Part shown: piece after piece, positions 24,708 through 37,381 of the stretch
Position numbering within the stretch: the stretch's first letter is position 1
How the letters are laid out: each line of letters opens with the position of its first letter
Origin: Raphanus sativus
Taxonomy: Eukaryota; Streptophyta; Magnoliopsida; Brassicales; Brassicaceae
Assembly (NCBI RefSeq): GCF_000801105.2
Contig: NC_079514.1
Span: 49,542,515 to 49,606,514 of the forward strand
DNA: 64,000 bases
Reading direction: 5' to 3'
Program-made: the position numbers and the translations under genes
Notes under the pieces: generated by a model
Seen by the model: the letters and a program-made list of their open reading frames with translations, nothing else
The model's database searches: none
What the model was told of the DNA's origin: nothing

Positions 24708-25165
24708 TAATCTTCAAAGCCCCCTTCCTTCTTACTGTCAAAGTTTTCTGTTCCTGCAATATTATTGTTCTACAAGATGAGAAGAAAGGATAATTCCAAT
24801 AACAATGTATACCTTGTGCAAACTGTTTATTATATTAAGGATTTAACGTTGATTAAGAGGCGGATGTAACCAAAAGCAACCAGATCAAATCTATATTTCA
24901 AGGTGAACAAAGTAGCCCAGTGTTTTGACTTGGAAACACAATCGAGTTTGTTGTGTACTCTTATAATGTTCATAGAATAATATGGGGTTTTCTAGTGCTA
25001 TCACCACTGACCTTTGGCCTCTGTGGTTGTCTGGTTGATAGATCTTGAACAATGACTTGCACCTGATTTGGATTATCTGCAGAAGAAGAAGATGGAGCTG
25101 GAAATGTGAAATCAGAATCAGTTGAAACCAAAAACTTGGTACTTACTCTCGTACATCGATTGGGA
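24708..25165 (-). repeat. Second copy of the 17762-18207 segment
   Basis: Same order and direction as 17762-18207. It has an extra 'tggcct ctgtggttgtc' segment near 25014-25030 where the first copy is shorter. The Copia 1 element lies between the two copies, with its own target duplication, so it did not create the duplication. Confidence 0.6.
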
Positions 25166-28100
25166 CATTACATTGGTCACAATAAAAGATAAACTATATG
25201 AACTAAGTCTAATATATAACTGAAACAAAAAAGTTTTAAGAGAATCGTATAGAAACTTTTGTATTTAATGAAACTTGGTTAAGTTCAGCTGCTGTTTTGA
25301 TATAAGAGTTACTTTTCCTTTTTAATCAAAATTTTTGACTATATTAGGATAGAAAACATATGATATTGAATAAAATATAAAATATGTAAGTGTATTGAAT
25401 CTGAAATTTGAAGTGATTTGATTTTCAATGAGTTTTTAGATGATTGCAAGAGATTATAGAATTTGGTGTGATTTTTGTTAAAACACTATAGAATCTTATC
25501 TAAAATAGTGGGATTTGGATTTTTATTTTTATAACTAAAGAACTCCCTTCAAATATTTTATAAACATTTAAAGCACTCTAAAATCTCTAACTTAAGTTTT
25601 GTTCGATAACAATGGATTTCAGAGTATTTTATAAAATGTCAAATTTAGTAACACTGAATTTTAAAGTATTTTTTAAAATCAACATTTGAATAACAGCGTA
25701 TTTATCATTTTAATACAAATCACTTCAAATCTTTAATTGAATACATCCTCTACATGTCTTACGATTATAGTATCTTGATATTACTTTTATGCTTAATTAA
25801 AATAATTACATAAACGCATTGTCTTTTCGGGAACCGAACTGTTCATGTTGGAAAAATCTTTAGCTGAATAATTTTATAATAGACTTTGATGTGGTTTAGA
25901 TCAGTTTGGATTTTATTGGTTTGGTTTGACTCATTATTACTATAATTGATAACTTTTGTTCATGGAGTAAGATAATAGACTAGTCCTATAAAAGAAGAAC
26001 AAAATCTCAACCACAAGACTTAGATATATATAAAGTTTAGAACCGAATTATTTGATCATACTACAATGTATGCGGCATAAAAAAAATAAAGGTTTTATAC
26101 CTATACAAAGTGCCTTTCAGGATTTTAATGGATCCTAAAGCATATTGAAAAATTGTGTAATATATTAATACGTACTAGACCTTGACCCGCCCGACTGGGC
26201 GAGTATTTATTTGTTTATTTTTTAGTTTTTTGTTATACTAAATCATGCATTTTTAATAGTTAGTTGTATTATTTTGATTTTTTGTTTGTATTAACAGTCA
26301 AATGTGTCACAGATAGATTATGTATTATATAAAGAAAGCAAAAAATAAATAGATTGATATTGATACATTATATATGAAATATATAAAACAATTTTGATAA
26401 TTTCAAATATGTTGAAATAAATAACTATGAGTTAGTAAGATACATGAAATAGATAAATAAGGATATAATTTTGAAAGAAAATTTATTTATTCAGCTGTAT
26501 GGAGATATAAAATATTAAAATGTTGATTTAAGATTTTTAAAGAATTAAAAATGATTTTTAAAGTGAATTAAGAAAATAAATTATATTATTCATCTAAATT
26601 TAGAAGTTAGCGAAATTTTCGGATACAGTTTCTATGTTTTATAGGTATATTAAATATTTGAGAGTGATTATAGGTTAGAACTTATCCTCAGCAAAGATAT
26701 TCGATTAGATATTGAATTTGTTTTTTTTTGAAAAAGTAAATATTGAATTTGTTGATTTGGTTGATGTAGAAAAATTAGATTATCGATTATTATAGGTATT
26801 TTATATTTTTAAGTCATAACAAATATAAATTAAATGTGTTCCTTTTATCTCTATTATTAATTTGGTTCGTGTGAATTTAGATGTTTGTAACAAACTAAGT
26901 TATCATATGTTGGTATCTAAACATACCAAGCTCTACGTGAAGAAGTCTTCCGATTGAAAGTTCTTAATAATGTTACTCTTGATGCTATTCGACTTATCAC
27001 ACATATAGCAGGTGGATGGGAATAATTTATCTTTACAGTGTTATAATATGATTTTATTTACCTAATATGATTGTATTTGCCTCAAAGCTTTCACGTAATT
27101 TTAGTTAATAACAACACATCTCTATTACCACTGAAATTATTATTTTGTTTCCAAATAGATTCAAAACTAATAGACTTGCGGAGTACTCAAAGATTAAATA
27201 CCAGATTTTGTGAAAAATGACCAACGAAATCATTGACTACATTCTTGCTAATAACATTATTTTCGGAAACAAAATATTTGCATTTATTACACTGAAAACC
27301 TTTTAAAAATCACCAACGGCTGGTCAATCTGACATGCATTTAATAATCGGAAAAGATAAAAAAAAATTAGAGATAATTTGTAAAATAAAGAATGATTATT
27401 AATAGTTTCAGTGGCATTGTATGGTTAATAAAGACACATTTAATAAACTGGTTAAAACATGCATTATTATAGGATTGTTAATTAATAGGTTCAGTGATAT
27501 AGAAGTGTAATTAACATTGAAAATTCAGGAGCATTGTATAAGTGTATTTCTCTTTTAATAATAGACGGTGCGAAGTTGGGCCGAGAGGGTTAATAATAAT
27601 TGGTCGCATTTTCAGCAGACTCCAATCAACTAGCCCATATCATAGATTAGGTCATTAGGACATGGTCATGTGATTTTTTTTGTTGACATGTCACCGAACG
27701 AAATTTGACGGATACCAATAAGAATTATGACCGTTGGAAACTTGTCAAAAATCAAATGCTTGGATCAAACGTTGGAAACACGTTAGCGTTCGCATCCACA
27801 AGGAGACCAAGTCCTAGTCCACGACGTTGCCTCATACATTCATATAATACTAGTAGTGTCACACATCATCTTTTGGTATTTACAAACAAAAAGAAAAGCA
27901 ATCAACCAAAACAGAAATGGATTCTTTTCTACATCAATATTTAAAAGTTCAGTTTAATTAAGTTCTGTAAAGTTAATATTATTGTCTTCTTCCAAGTTCC
28001 ATTTCCTAGAGTTCCATTCGTAGTACTCAAACCTGAATTTATAGCTGGACCGAATCTGGCATCAACATCATCAGCTACTATATTCACAAGCATATACATA

Positions 28101-28173
28101 ACAAAATTGTAGCCAAACCTAGTTTTTAAGTGTAAGTATTAAGTGTATATACTGCTTGAAATCCGGCTTCCAA
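25166..28173. other. AT-rich intergenic DNA
   Basis: No gene recognised. At about 26172-26205 is 'ctagaccttgacccgcccga ctgggcgagt', a short GC-rich hairpin typical of dispersed plant repeats of uncertain class. A 79-codon plus-strand frame at 27705-27944 has no recognisable domain and is probably chance. Confidence 0.45.
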
Positions 28174-28382
28174 TATGAGATATCAAACAAAGTCCCACAT
28201 CGGATATTAGACAAAAAAAAAAGTATAATATATAAAGAGGAGTTTAACTCTAATTAGTACGAAATCTTTTGGGATGAAAACCAAAAGTAAATTCATGCGG
28301 GCTTGCCATTAAGGCTCAAAGTAGACAATATCGTACTAATAACACAAGATAGAGTTGGACACGCGGTTTCACAATCCCAACA
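28174..28382 (+). repeat. 5' LTR of the TRIM/LARD element
   Basis: About 209 bp, with 'cccacatcgg' near its start, a motif shared with many Brassicaceae TRIMs including the one at 3659-3999. Ends CCCAACA. Confidence 0.85.
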
Positions 28383-28668
28383 ATTGGTATCAGAGCGGTT
28401 CGGCGAAGATCTGCAAGAAGATCAAAATACCCTTTAAGTAAGAACGGGATCCTTTAAAGTGAAAGAGGAGGTCAATGGCATAATCATCAGAAGATCATGA
28501 AACTTGTGGTGTTGTGGGACAAACATCTTTAAAGGAATGAAAGATGTTATGGAAGATACATTCTCAAAGAAAACCCTGCAATTACTGGTACAAGGTGGCG
28601 CCGAGATGATCCGCTAAAGAAAACACACAAGAGATGAGTTGTGGTCCTTAGTTTGAGAGGGAGAATAT

Positions 28669-29243
28669 TGTGAGGGACTAAACTCACTACCTGGTTTTTA
28701 GATCAGGTTAAGGTTAAAAGGAAAGATAACGTGGGCTGAATCCCGTAAGAACTTATAGAATGAATGATGATTTTATTGATGATTTTGGTAAAAAATGGTT
28801 ACAAAGAATGTATATCAGAATGATTACAAAGATGGTAAATATTTTAGAGATTGGGTGTATGATCGTAGGAATGAATAAGTGTTTAATCGGATCATCTCTT
28901 CTTGATTGACTTCTCCTTTAAATAGTCTCAGGCTTCATTTGATCGCCACCAACTGGTTCCCGAGATCCCCTCCGTGATTTGAGGGATTTGTAACAGCTCC
29001 TCTTTGACCGGGTCATGCGCCTATTTATTTGTCCACGAGCTACCTCTTTGACCGGGTCCTGCGCATGTTTACTTGTCAACGAGCTGCCTCTTTTCCTTGA
29101 CCTCTCTGATGAACATCTCCAGCTCACAGCCTCCGGATCTGACTTAGCTGTTTTTGAAGATTGAATTCATGATGGGCCTTTCGCGGCCCGTTATCATTTC
29201 TTATTGTCTATCACTAGCTAGGGGGTCATATTTGGGCCCAACA
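28669..29243 (-). repeat. Gypsy 3' LTR (minus-strand orientation)
   Basis: 575 bp. On the plus strand it begins TGTGAGGGAC and ends GGGCCCAACA. Partner of 37382-37956. Confidence 0.92.
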
Positions 29244-30913
29244 GTTGCCCCCAACTTTCGAGATAAGATTCCTTATCTCGGAAGCTAGACCTAGCCGCCG
29301 AGCATCAATCTTTTTGTTGAGATCTCGAGCAACAGTTATCTTTATTGAAGATTTCTTTTGCTTAATCTGATGGCTACGATTGCGTATGAAAAGGCGCAAG
29401 TATCCAACTTCTCGGCCAGCAAGCTTCCCATTCCTCAATTCTCAGAGAGTTCAGGTACTTTCGAGATTAACATGTTTAATCTATCCTTTTACGGAGAGTA
29501 TGGTTCTAACTTAGGTTTGGTGGGCCCTGATTCAGCTCCAGTCGAGACGTCCTAGATGGGCGATGACAAGGAGGCAGATGAGGGAGATCCAGCCAAAGAA
29601 GGATGTCGGGACGAGGTCCCATGATAATGATGTCTAAGAGCTGCGACTCTTTTTGAATTGTAATGTTGCTTTTCATAACTTTTGCCCAATGGGCTTTGTT
29701 TACGTTTCGGACTTATAGCCTGAGGAGGCTTTTAAACCTTAGGGTCTTCTGAACCCTCGTTAGCCTGGGGAGGCTTTTAAACTCTTTTATTCAAATTTCG
29801 GTTTTGTTTTTCGTATTAAGTCATTTGACTTGGTTTGATCGTTTCTTGGATGAGATTGAATTTTGTCAAGTGGAAGTTTCGGTTAGGACATGTATTGTGA
29901 TTATTATATACAATGTCCAATGACTTATCAGGTCTCGAAGATTTCAAGTGTATTCAATTACGAGGATCCTTAGAAGGAGTTCCTGAAATATTGAGATTAG
30001 CTCCGGGTTTTTAGGAACCTGAGCTACTCTGAAGACCTTAGGAGGGGGTTCATGGGAACCTGAATTCGTTTGTGGGATTTTAAGACCCATTGAAGTTTGC
30101 TTAGGATTTTAAGACCTTTTGAGATTTGATAAGGATTTTAAGACCTTTTGAGATTTGATAAGGATTTTAAGACTTTTTGGGATTTAATAAGGATTTTAAG
30201 ACCTTTAGTGGTTTCTAAGGATTTTTAAGACCTTAGATTTAGGTTTGTCGAAGTTTGATTTCGCCTGAAGGATTTTATGACCTTCGAGGTTACTAAGGAT
30301 TTTAAGACCTTAGGTCCAGGTTCACGGAGATCTGAATTTGTTTGAAGGGTTTTAAGACCTCAGGTTCAGGTTCATTGAGACCTGACTTTGTTCGAAGGGT
30401 TTTAAGACCTTAGGTTCAGGTTCATTGAGACCTGAATTTGTTCGAAGGATTTTAAGACCTTAGGTTTAGGTTTGTAGAGACCTGAGTTTGTTCGAAGGAT
30501 TTTAAGACCTTAGGTTCAGGTTCGTAGAGACCTGAATTTGTTCAAAGGGTTTTAAGATCTTGGGTTCAGGTTCACTGAGACCTGAATTTGTTCGAAGGAT
30601 TTTAAGACCTTAGGTTCATGTTCGTAGAGACCTGAGTTTGTTCGAAGGATTTTAAGACCTTGGGTTCAGGTTCGTAGAGACCTGAATTTGTTCGAAGGTC
30701 AAGTTATCGAAGATAATTGCTTTATTGATAATAGGATACATAGTATCACAATAATCATACAATCGCTGTTTGGGCTATATGTTCTCAAACATATGCCCCT
30801 TTTCGTCATGGTGGAAAGAGTGTTAAAATGAGATTGGGGTTGCACTCATAACACAATTGCCTACGTACCCAGTCAAGGGGTCAAGCCTAACGTAATTCGA
30901 GGAATTTAAGTAC
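29244..30913 (-). other. Non-coding 3' tail of the Gypsy element
   Basis: About 1.67 kb between the integrase C-terminus and the 3' LTR with no credible frame. It includes the tandem array at 30104-30710. A long tail of this kind is typical of Tat/Ogre-type elements. Confidence 0.65.
30104..30710. repeat. Tandem array in the Gypsy tail: 29-bp then 50-bp periods
   Basis: Three units of period 29 around 30104-30190 ('ggattttaagacc...'), then irregular units, then at least seven units with an exact 50-bp period. 'ttcgaaggRt' or a variant starts at 30391, 30441, 30491, 30541, 30591, 30641 and 30691. Each unit carries 'ttaagaccttaggttcaggtt'. The 29-bp and 50-bp units share the 'ggattttaagacct' core. 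Confidence 0.92.
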
Positions 30914-31900
30914 CTAATGATAGTATTTCTTCAGATTTGTGGCATTCCACGATCTGATTTCAGGTACTCCGGTTCGCACCTTCAGGAGCTTATAGACGCC
31001 AGGTCGTACCACGTGGATAATCCGGTAGGGACCTTCCCAATTGGTTCCTAAATTTCCAGCATCTGGTTCCTTGGTTCCTTCGAAAACTTTCCTAAGTACT
31101 AGGTCACCTACAACAAATTGTTGGGGCCTGACTTTGGAATTGTAATGTCGGGCCATTGCTTGCTGATAGTTTTGAATCTGAAGCAAAACTCGGTCTTGTC
31201 GTTCCTTGATTAAATCGAAACTGTCTGATAAGAGCTGGTCGTTAGCTTCGGGATCAGACGTACAGAGCTCTCGACGGAGACTCCCAGTGGAGGTTTCCGC
31301 CGGAACGACAGCTTCCTTTTCGTAGGCTAAAGAAAAAAGGGTTTCCTCTGTAGCCTTTCTCGGGGTGGTTCGTCATGCCCAAAGTACTTCAGGTATCTTT
31401 TCAGACCAGGCTTTCTTGTTGGTTCCGAGGCGTTTCTTGAGATTTGCTAATATTGACTTATTAGCAGCCTCCGCATGACCGTTACCTTGAGGTCGTCGAG
31501 GTGTTGAGAAGGTAAGGCGGATATTTCACTTGTCGCAAAATGCTTTGAAGTCGCGAGAAATGGACTGTCCTCCATTATCGGTTACGATCTCATACGGGAC
31601 GCCGTGGCGGCAGACAATGTCTTTCCACACAAATCTTCGACTTCGAATCTAGTTATCTGTTGGAAAGCTTCAGCTTCTATCCACTTCGTGAAGTAGTCTG
31701 TCAAGATCAAGAGGAAGCGTAGCTTCTGCCTTCCTCTTCCTGACGTTATGAGTAGTTCTAGGATGTCCATGGACCACCTCATGAACGGGTACTGAGCGGA
31801 TATTGAGGATAATTTTTCCGCAGGCTGATGTATAATCGGTGCATGCCTTTGGCATTTATCACATGAAGAAAAGTAAACCTCGCAGTCACCAATAATGGTG
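30914..31900 (-). pseudogene. Gypsy integrase (broken)
   Basis: From right to left: zinc-finger end CDKCQRHAP (about 31830-31872), core starting at PFMRWSMDI (about 31760-31790), TDNGGQ (about 31580), AEAANK (about 31460) and the C-terminal domain with the DLVLRKVFEGT...NWEGPYRI segment (30914-31186). The catalytic D, D and E positions are all visible. Stops interrupt the frame near 31532 and 31372, and the core is split into several short frames. Confidence 0.82.
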
Positions 31901-32639
31901 GGCCAGAAATAGCCATGTCTTTTGATTCAGATAGCTAGAGCTCTGCCCCCAGAGTGGTTTCCTCAGGAGCATGCGTGCATTTCTTTCATAAGATTGATAG
32001 CATCGAGGCCATGGACGTATTTTAGGTAAGATCCGGAAATGCTTCGTTTATGGAGGGCTGACTCAATTATGCAGTATCTTGCGCTTAATACTTTGAGTTT
32101 TCGGGCCTCCCACTTATTGAGGGGGAATCTTACCTTACAAGATGTACTGCATGATCGTTATTCTCCAATCCTCTCTCCCAATGATTTTGTCATGAAGAGA
32201 TGAGGGCGGGTCTTGTTCAGGTCCCTGAGTGTCGTGACCTGATGTGTCTTGTTCAGGTCTCTGAGTGTCGTGACCTGATGTCTTATTGCCCCCGGAGATA
32301 TTGGTCGGATTAGGCTCGAAGGAGTCTGAATTCTGAGGAATATCTCCAGTTCTGGTGTTTTTCTCCGGAGTCTGGGTCGTTTCTTCGGATGCGCTTTCAA
32401 AAGCAGAACGACTCCTGGTCCTGGCTGCGTGGACAAGTGAATCCGAGGTCTGGATCTTGCCCCCGGAGGTATGCTTTTTAAAGCTACGAATTCTGGTTTT
32501 TGGGAACCAGTACGTTGTAAGAACTTGGGTTGCTACCGTCTGGGGGTAGCTACCTTCCGTTTGCTCTTTCGGCTTGCTATCGATCTCAGCTTTGGTAGCT
32601 ATGTCGATACTTGGCTTTTCAATTCCCTTTACGGATATG

Positions 32640-33540
32640 ATCGTTTTACGAGGGGGTCTGATGTTGACGCTAAAGCAGCCAGCGCGTCTGCTGAGGAGTT
32701 TTCTCCTCGTGTGATCCTCGTTAGTTCAAATATGTTGAACTGCTTAGTGAGGTTCCGGACAACTTCTACGTATGCCCCCATTCTTTCGTCCCTTGTTTCA
32801 TACTCGCCGTGGAACTGGCTAGCTACTAGCTGTGAATCACTATAAGCGTTCAGCTCTCGAATTCCGAGGCTTAGGGCGAGTTTTAATCCTGCAATTAATG
32901 CTTCGTATTCAGCCTCGTTATTAGAAGCGCTGAATCCGAGCCTGTAGGATTGTTGGATGGTTTCTCCAGCTGAGGACGTCAGCCTTAGACCGATGCCGGA
33001 ACCTTGTCTTGGCGAGGCTCGTCAATGTACAGACTCCACTTCGGAGCTTCCGTTTCCAAGTCTAGTTGTTCGGAAGCTAGCTCGATTATGAAATCGGCAA
33101 GGACCTGAGCTTTTGCTGCTGCTCGAGGTCTATACTCGATATCGTATTCACTGAGCTCTATTGCCCATTTAGCAAATCGTCATGATTGGCTAGGGCTGTG
33201 CAAAATTGTTCGCAATGGTTGTGAAGTCATTACGACGATTGAGTGCGATTGGAAATAAGGTCGCAATTTTCTGGCAGCTGTTACGACAGCTAAAGCTAGT
33301 TTTTCCATAGTAGGGTATCTAGTTTCGGCGTCTATCAGACTCTTGCTGGTATAATAGACAGGTCTTTACTCGTTTTGCTCTTCTCGTACCAGCACACCAC
33401 TAACTGCAGCGGTTGACACAGCAAGGTACAGATACAGTGGTTCTCCCCTACTGGTTTAGCCAGGATCGAAGGTTCGGAGAAGTAAGCTTTCAATTGTTTG
33501 AAGGCTTCCTCGCACTTTTCGTCCCATAAGAATTTCTTAT
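32640..33540 (-). pseudogene. Gypsy RNase H plus archaeal-type second RNase H (broken)
   Basis: The second RNase H is legible at about 32640-32920 on the minus strand as EAEYEALIAGL, AYSDSQLVASQF and GENSSADALAALA. The first (Ty3-type) RNase H lies between it and reverse transcriptase, about 33000-33540, and is broken by several stops. Having two RNase H domains separates Tat-like elements from most Gypsy lineages. Confidence 0.75.
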
Positions 33541-34260
33541 TATTTTTTTAGAAGTTTGTAGAATGGGAGGCACTTATCGGTGGACCTGGATATGAATCGA
33601 TTTAATGATGTGATTCGTCCAGTCAATCTCTGTACCTCTCTGGTTGTCTTAGGTGACGGCATTTCAAAAAAGGTAGCTATCTGTTTCGGGTTGCCTTCAA
33701 TGCCTCTTTCGGTTACGAGGTAGCCTAGGAACTCGCCTGAGGGTACCCCGAAGGTACATTTAGTGGGATTGAGCTTCATATCGTACTTGTTAAGGATATC
33801 GAAGCATTCCCTTAAGTGGGAGATATGATCTTCTCCAGCTGAGGATTTGACTAGCATATCGTCAATATAGACCTCCATGGTTTTTCCGAGTTGTCTAGTA
33901 AACCTCTTATTTACTAGCCTCTGATAGGTAGCTCTTGCGTTCTTTAACCCGAATGGCATAACCTTGTAACAGTAGGTACCTCGTTCGGTTATGAATGCAG
34001 TTATTTCTTGATCCTCAGGATCCATCATGATTTGGTTGTACCCTGAGAAGGCATCCATGAAGGATAGGAGTCGATGGCCAGCTGTTGCTTCAACCAGGCG
34101 GTCGATGTGAGGTAACGGGAAGCTGTCTTTAGGACAAGCCTTGTTTAGGTCAGTGAAATCTACACAGATTATCCATTTCCCGTTTTTCTTTTTTACAACT
34201 ACCGGGTTAGCTAACCAGTCGGGGTAGTGCACCTCTCGAATGGACTAAGTCGATGAATTT
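33540..34260 (-). pseudogene. Gypsy reverse transcriptase
   Basis: A 230-codon open stretch (33540-34232) holds the RT core: VVVKKKNGKW, DFTDLNKACPKDSFPLP, LLSFMDAFSGYNQI and the catalytic YIDD at about 33865. Upstream of 34232 the frame meets a TAG within about 25 bp, so the join to protease is lost. Confidence 0.9.
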
Positions 34261-34639
34261 CATCATTAACAGCTTGAGCCTTTTCGAGGCCCAGCTTGCG
34301 ACGCTTTTGTTTGATCGGTTTGAAAGTGGGGTCTACTCTTAGTTTATGGGTGGTGACGTTCGGATCTATACCTTTCATGTCACTGGTGGTCCATGCAAAG
34401 GTTTTGACGTTGCTTTTTAAGAAGTCAATGAGCTCCTTTTTGGTCTCGATAGGTAGCTCAGATCCGATGCTTTCATGTCTTTCAGGATTTGCGTCGCCGA
34501 TGCAAACTTTTTCGGTGAGGTTCCTAGGGGGACCTCAAATATTTTGTTGCATCTCGCGACCCTCCTGGATCTGTAATTGCTACTGGGAGGATTTTTTGAG
34601 GATTTCGAATCCTCCCAGGTAACAGATTCTGGAGATCTT

Positions 34640-34978
34640 CTAACTACCATGTTCGGTAGTTACCCCTTCAGGTGTTGGGAATTTCACACATTGATGATAA
34701 GTCGAGGCTACTGCTTTCATCTTGTGAATCCAGGGTCTTCCTAGGATCGCATGGAACGGGGAAGGTCTGTCGATGACTACTAAGTTGGTCATTTTCTTTA
34801 TTCCGCCAGCTATGATTGGGAGCTTGATAGTTCCCAATGAGGTAGCTGTTTCTCCGGAAAAGCCTACGAAATTAGCTTTTTGGCCAATAATTTCGTAGTC
34901 GTCTATTTCCATCTCTTTCAGGGTGTTGTAGAGAATAAGGTCAACAGAGCTTCCTGTATCTATCATAAGTTTAGGCAC
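34640..34978 (-). pseudogene. Gypsy aspartic protease
   Basis: 112-codon fragment with the catalytic DTGSSVDLI near its start and a downstream ILGRPWIH motif, the usual end of a Gypsy protease. It would cut gag-pol into its parts. Out of frame with gag and RT. Confidence 0.85.
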
Positions 34979-35387
34979 CTCGTATCTCTATAGAAGGAAA
35001 TCTTAGTATTGGACTCGGGGTTAGGAGGCTTAGGTCAAGTGTTAGACACAGCTTTCCGTACGTGATTTTTAATAGAATTAACGGAGTCTTGACATATGTC
35101 GGATCCTCCAAGGATACAGTCCACCCTCGAATCGGGGCTCGATTGAGTTGACGGTTTACTCAGGAGGGCCTCGATTTGTAGGCTCTTTTCCTATGGAAAT
35201 TTTCCAAGGATCATATCAACTCTCTTCTTGGGAGCTGGGGGTGGCGAATTTGTCTCCTTCTCAGGTGACCTTTCGCGTTTCGGAGAGGTATCTCTGGGAC
35301 CTATTTTTGATAGGGCTGTGGCTTTTTGAGGTCCACGCCTTTTATTTCTCCGGCTGCAAATTTGGCTGCCAGTTGTCGTAGGAGATC

Positions 35388-37127
35388 TCAAGACTCCTCA
35401 GTTGAATGTCCTTTCCGATCGTGATAGGAGCAATGTTTGCTCTCGTCGTAGCCTTTCGACCAGGGAGCTTTAGTTGTCGCGGCGACAAGTTTTTCCTCTT
35501 TGTAATCCTCGACTGCATAAGAATGCTCTCCTTGGGTCTCACTGTTTCGGAAGTTTTTCTTTTTATGAGGTCCTTTCCAATCCGAGGCTTCACCTTTTGG
35601 GTCATTCTGGGGTTTCTTGTGGAGTTTATCTAGTGCAGCTGTTTCCTCTTCCAAGGTAACATATGTAGAGGCTTTATGAAGAGCATCATCGATAGTTGGA
35701 GGAGGGTTGAGCGTCAGCTCCGACCAGAATTCTGATTTATACCAGAGACCTCTTCTAAGGGTCTCGATGGCAACTTGATCGTTGGGGTTTGAGAGCTTAG
35801 TTCTCACTGCTCTTAATTTTTCGATGTAGGCTCGTAGCGAGTCTCCCACTCCTTGTCTAACTTTCCAGAGGTCAGCCTCGGATGCTTGCTTTAGGATATG
35901 AGTCGAGTACTGCTTCATGAAGGCATTACTTAACTGGTCGAAACTGTCTATCGAATTTGGCTCAAAACCAGAGAACAATTCGAGGGCTGTTCCGACCAGG
36001 TTTTCGGCGAATGTCCTGCAATTACCTGCCTCGCATTCTTCTTTCGTAAAGTGAGCCTTCACGATAGCTAACCGGAAGACTCTTAAGTAGGCCTTCGGGT
36101 CTGAGGTCCTGTCGTACTCGGGGATCCTAATTTTTCGGGTATCTCTTATGTAAGAGCCGGTAATTCTGTCAGTGAATGGAGTCCCACTGGTCTCCTCGAT
36201 CAAGCTCTCGATCTCGGGAGTTAAGCTCGTTGCCTTGTGGACTTGAGCACCCAGCTTTTGGAGAGCTGCGTGAGTCCGCTCCATATATCTACGAATAGCC
36301 TCAGGTCCCTCTAGAGGAAGGACAGTCGGGTCATCGTTAGGTACCTGACGAACATGTACCTGGCGAACAGGTCCCTGATGGAATCGTGTTCGATCATTTT
36401 TCCAAGTGCTCAGTGGGCTGATTTGCTCACTGGCTATTGGGTTATTTTGACGAGTTAGGTTAGTGGGGCAAGCTGTAGGATCAGCATCCGTCCTTTGATG
36501 TTCGCCCGGATTCGTGTTTAGGTTTCTGGCCCGAAACACCGGAGCTGACGTTCTGCCCCCGGACGGGTCGGATACTCCTTCTCCTGACCTAAGAATAGGT
36601 GTTGGAGGAGGTAAGCGAGCGCTCTGACCAGTAACCTGATCGGGAATAGAGCTAGTCGATGCTATGTTGCTTCCCATAGCACTGGTGAGGGGTGGACTGA
36701 GCACGGGAGCTGTCCTAGCATAAGGCGTTTGGAAAGCTGGTCCCTGTTCTCCCGATCCAGTGTTATCAAGGGAAAAGTCGAGACGTCCTCGAGGGAACGA
36801 GGGGTCAGTTATTCGATCTCGGAAGGTCACTCCCGAGCCCTGACGTTGCGGTGGTTGGGTTGTTGCGGTTAGAGATCTAGTGACCTCTTTGAATCGTTGC
36901 TGCCGAGCGGCTAGTTGTTGCATTGTACGCTCACCTTCTTGAGCTTTTTCTACCAGCTGCATCATCATGCGACGGATCTCAGAGAGCTGAGCCTCCGTCT
37001 GGTTTGGAGCAGGTTGGTGCTGAGGGGTAACGAGGGCTGGGAGCCCTGGATCGATCCCACTGGAGGTTCTCGTGTTGGCTGCTCCAGCACTGTTCATCGA
37101 GATACTGTTCATCGAGATACTATTCAT
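35388..37127 (-). pseudogene. Gypsy gag
   Basis: 579 codons. The first 15 residues are MNSIS repeats made by a coding tandem repeat. Then a long Pro/Ser/Thr-rich region, the capsid-like Retrotrans_gag domain (about residues 325-500) and a terminal zinc-knuckle-like CSYHDRKGHSTEES. The last expected Cys is Ser and is followed at once by TGA, and the same frame continues with further stops toward protease. Gag is therefore probably truncated. Confidence 0.85.
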
Positions 37128-37300
37128 CGAGATACTGTTCTTCCAGTAATGTTCATCCGAGTATTGTTCATCGGGATACTGTTCATCGAGATAATGTTCA
37201 TCGAGATACTGTTCACCGAGATACTGTTCATCGAGATACTTTTTTTCCAGTACTGTTCATCCGAGTACTGTTCATCGGGATACTGTTCATCGGTTAGATG
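37087..37300. repeat. Short tandem repeat at the gag 5' end (15-bp unit)
   Basis: About ten to twelve imperfect copies of 'gatactgttcatcga' (plus strand). Part of the array is inside gag and encodes MNSIS repeats. The rest lies in the leader between the primer-binding site and gag. Confidence 0.85.
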
Positions 37301-37381
37301 AATTTGTTGTCTGATCGACTGGATTCATCCTTAAGTTGGAGTAAGGGATTCCATTGTTTCTTCCCCACAGACGGCGCCAAT

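Noticed and set aside
27705..27944. A 79-codon plus-strand frame
   Set aside because: No domain, no splice context, and its composition matches the surrounding noncoding DNA.
30104..30710. Regular repeats that might suggest a CRISPR array
   Set aside because: The units are contiguous tandem repeats with no unique spacers, inside a plant retrotransposon.
32471..32845. A 124-codon plus-strand frame in the Gypsy element
   Set aside because: Antisense to the second RNase H region, which reads clearly on the minus strand.
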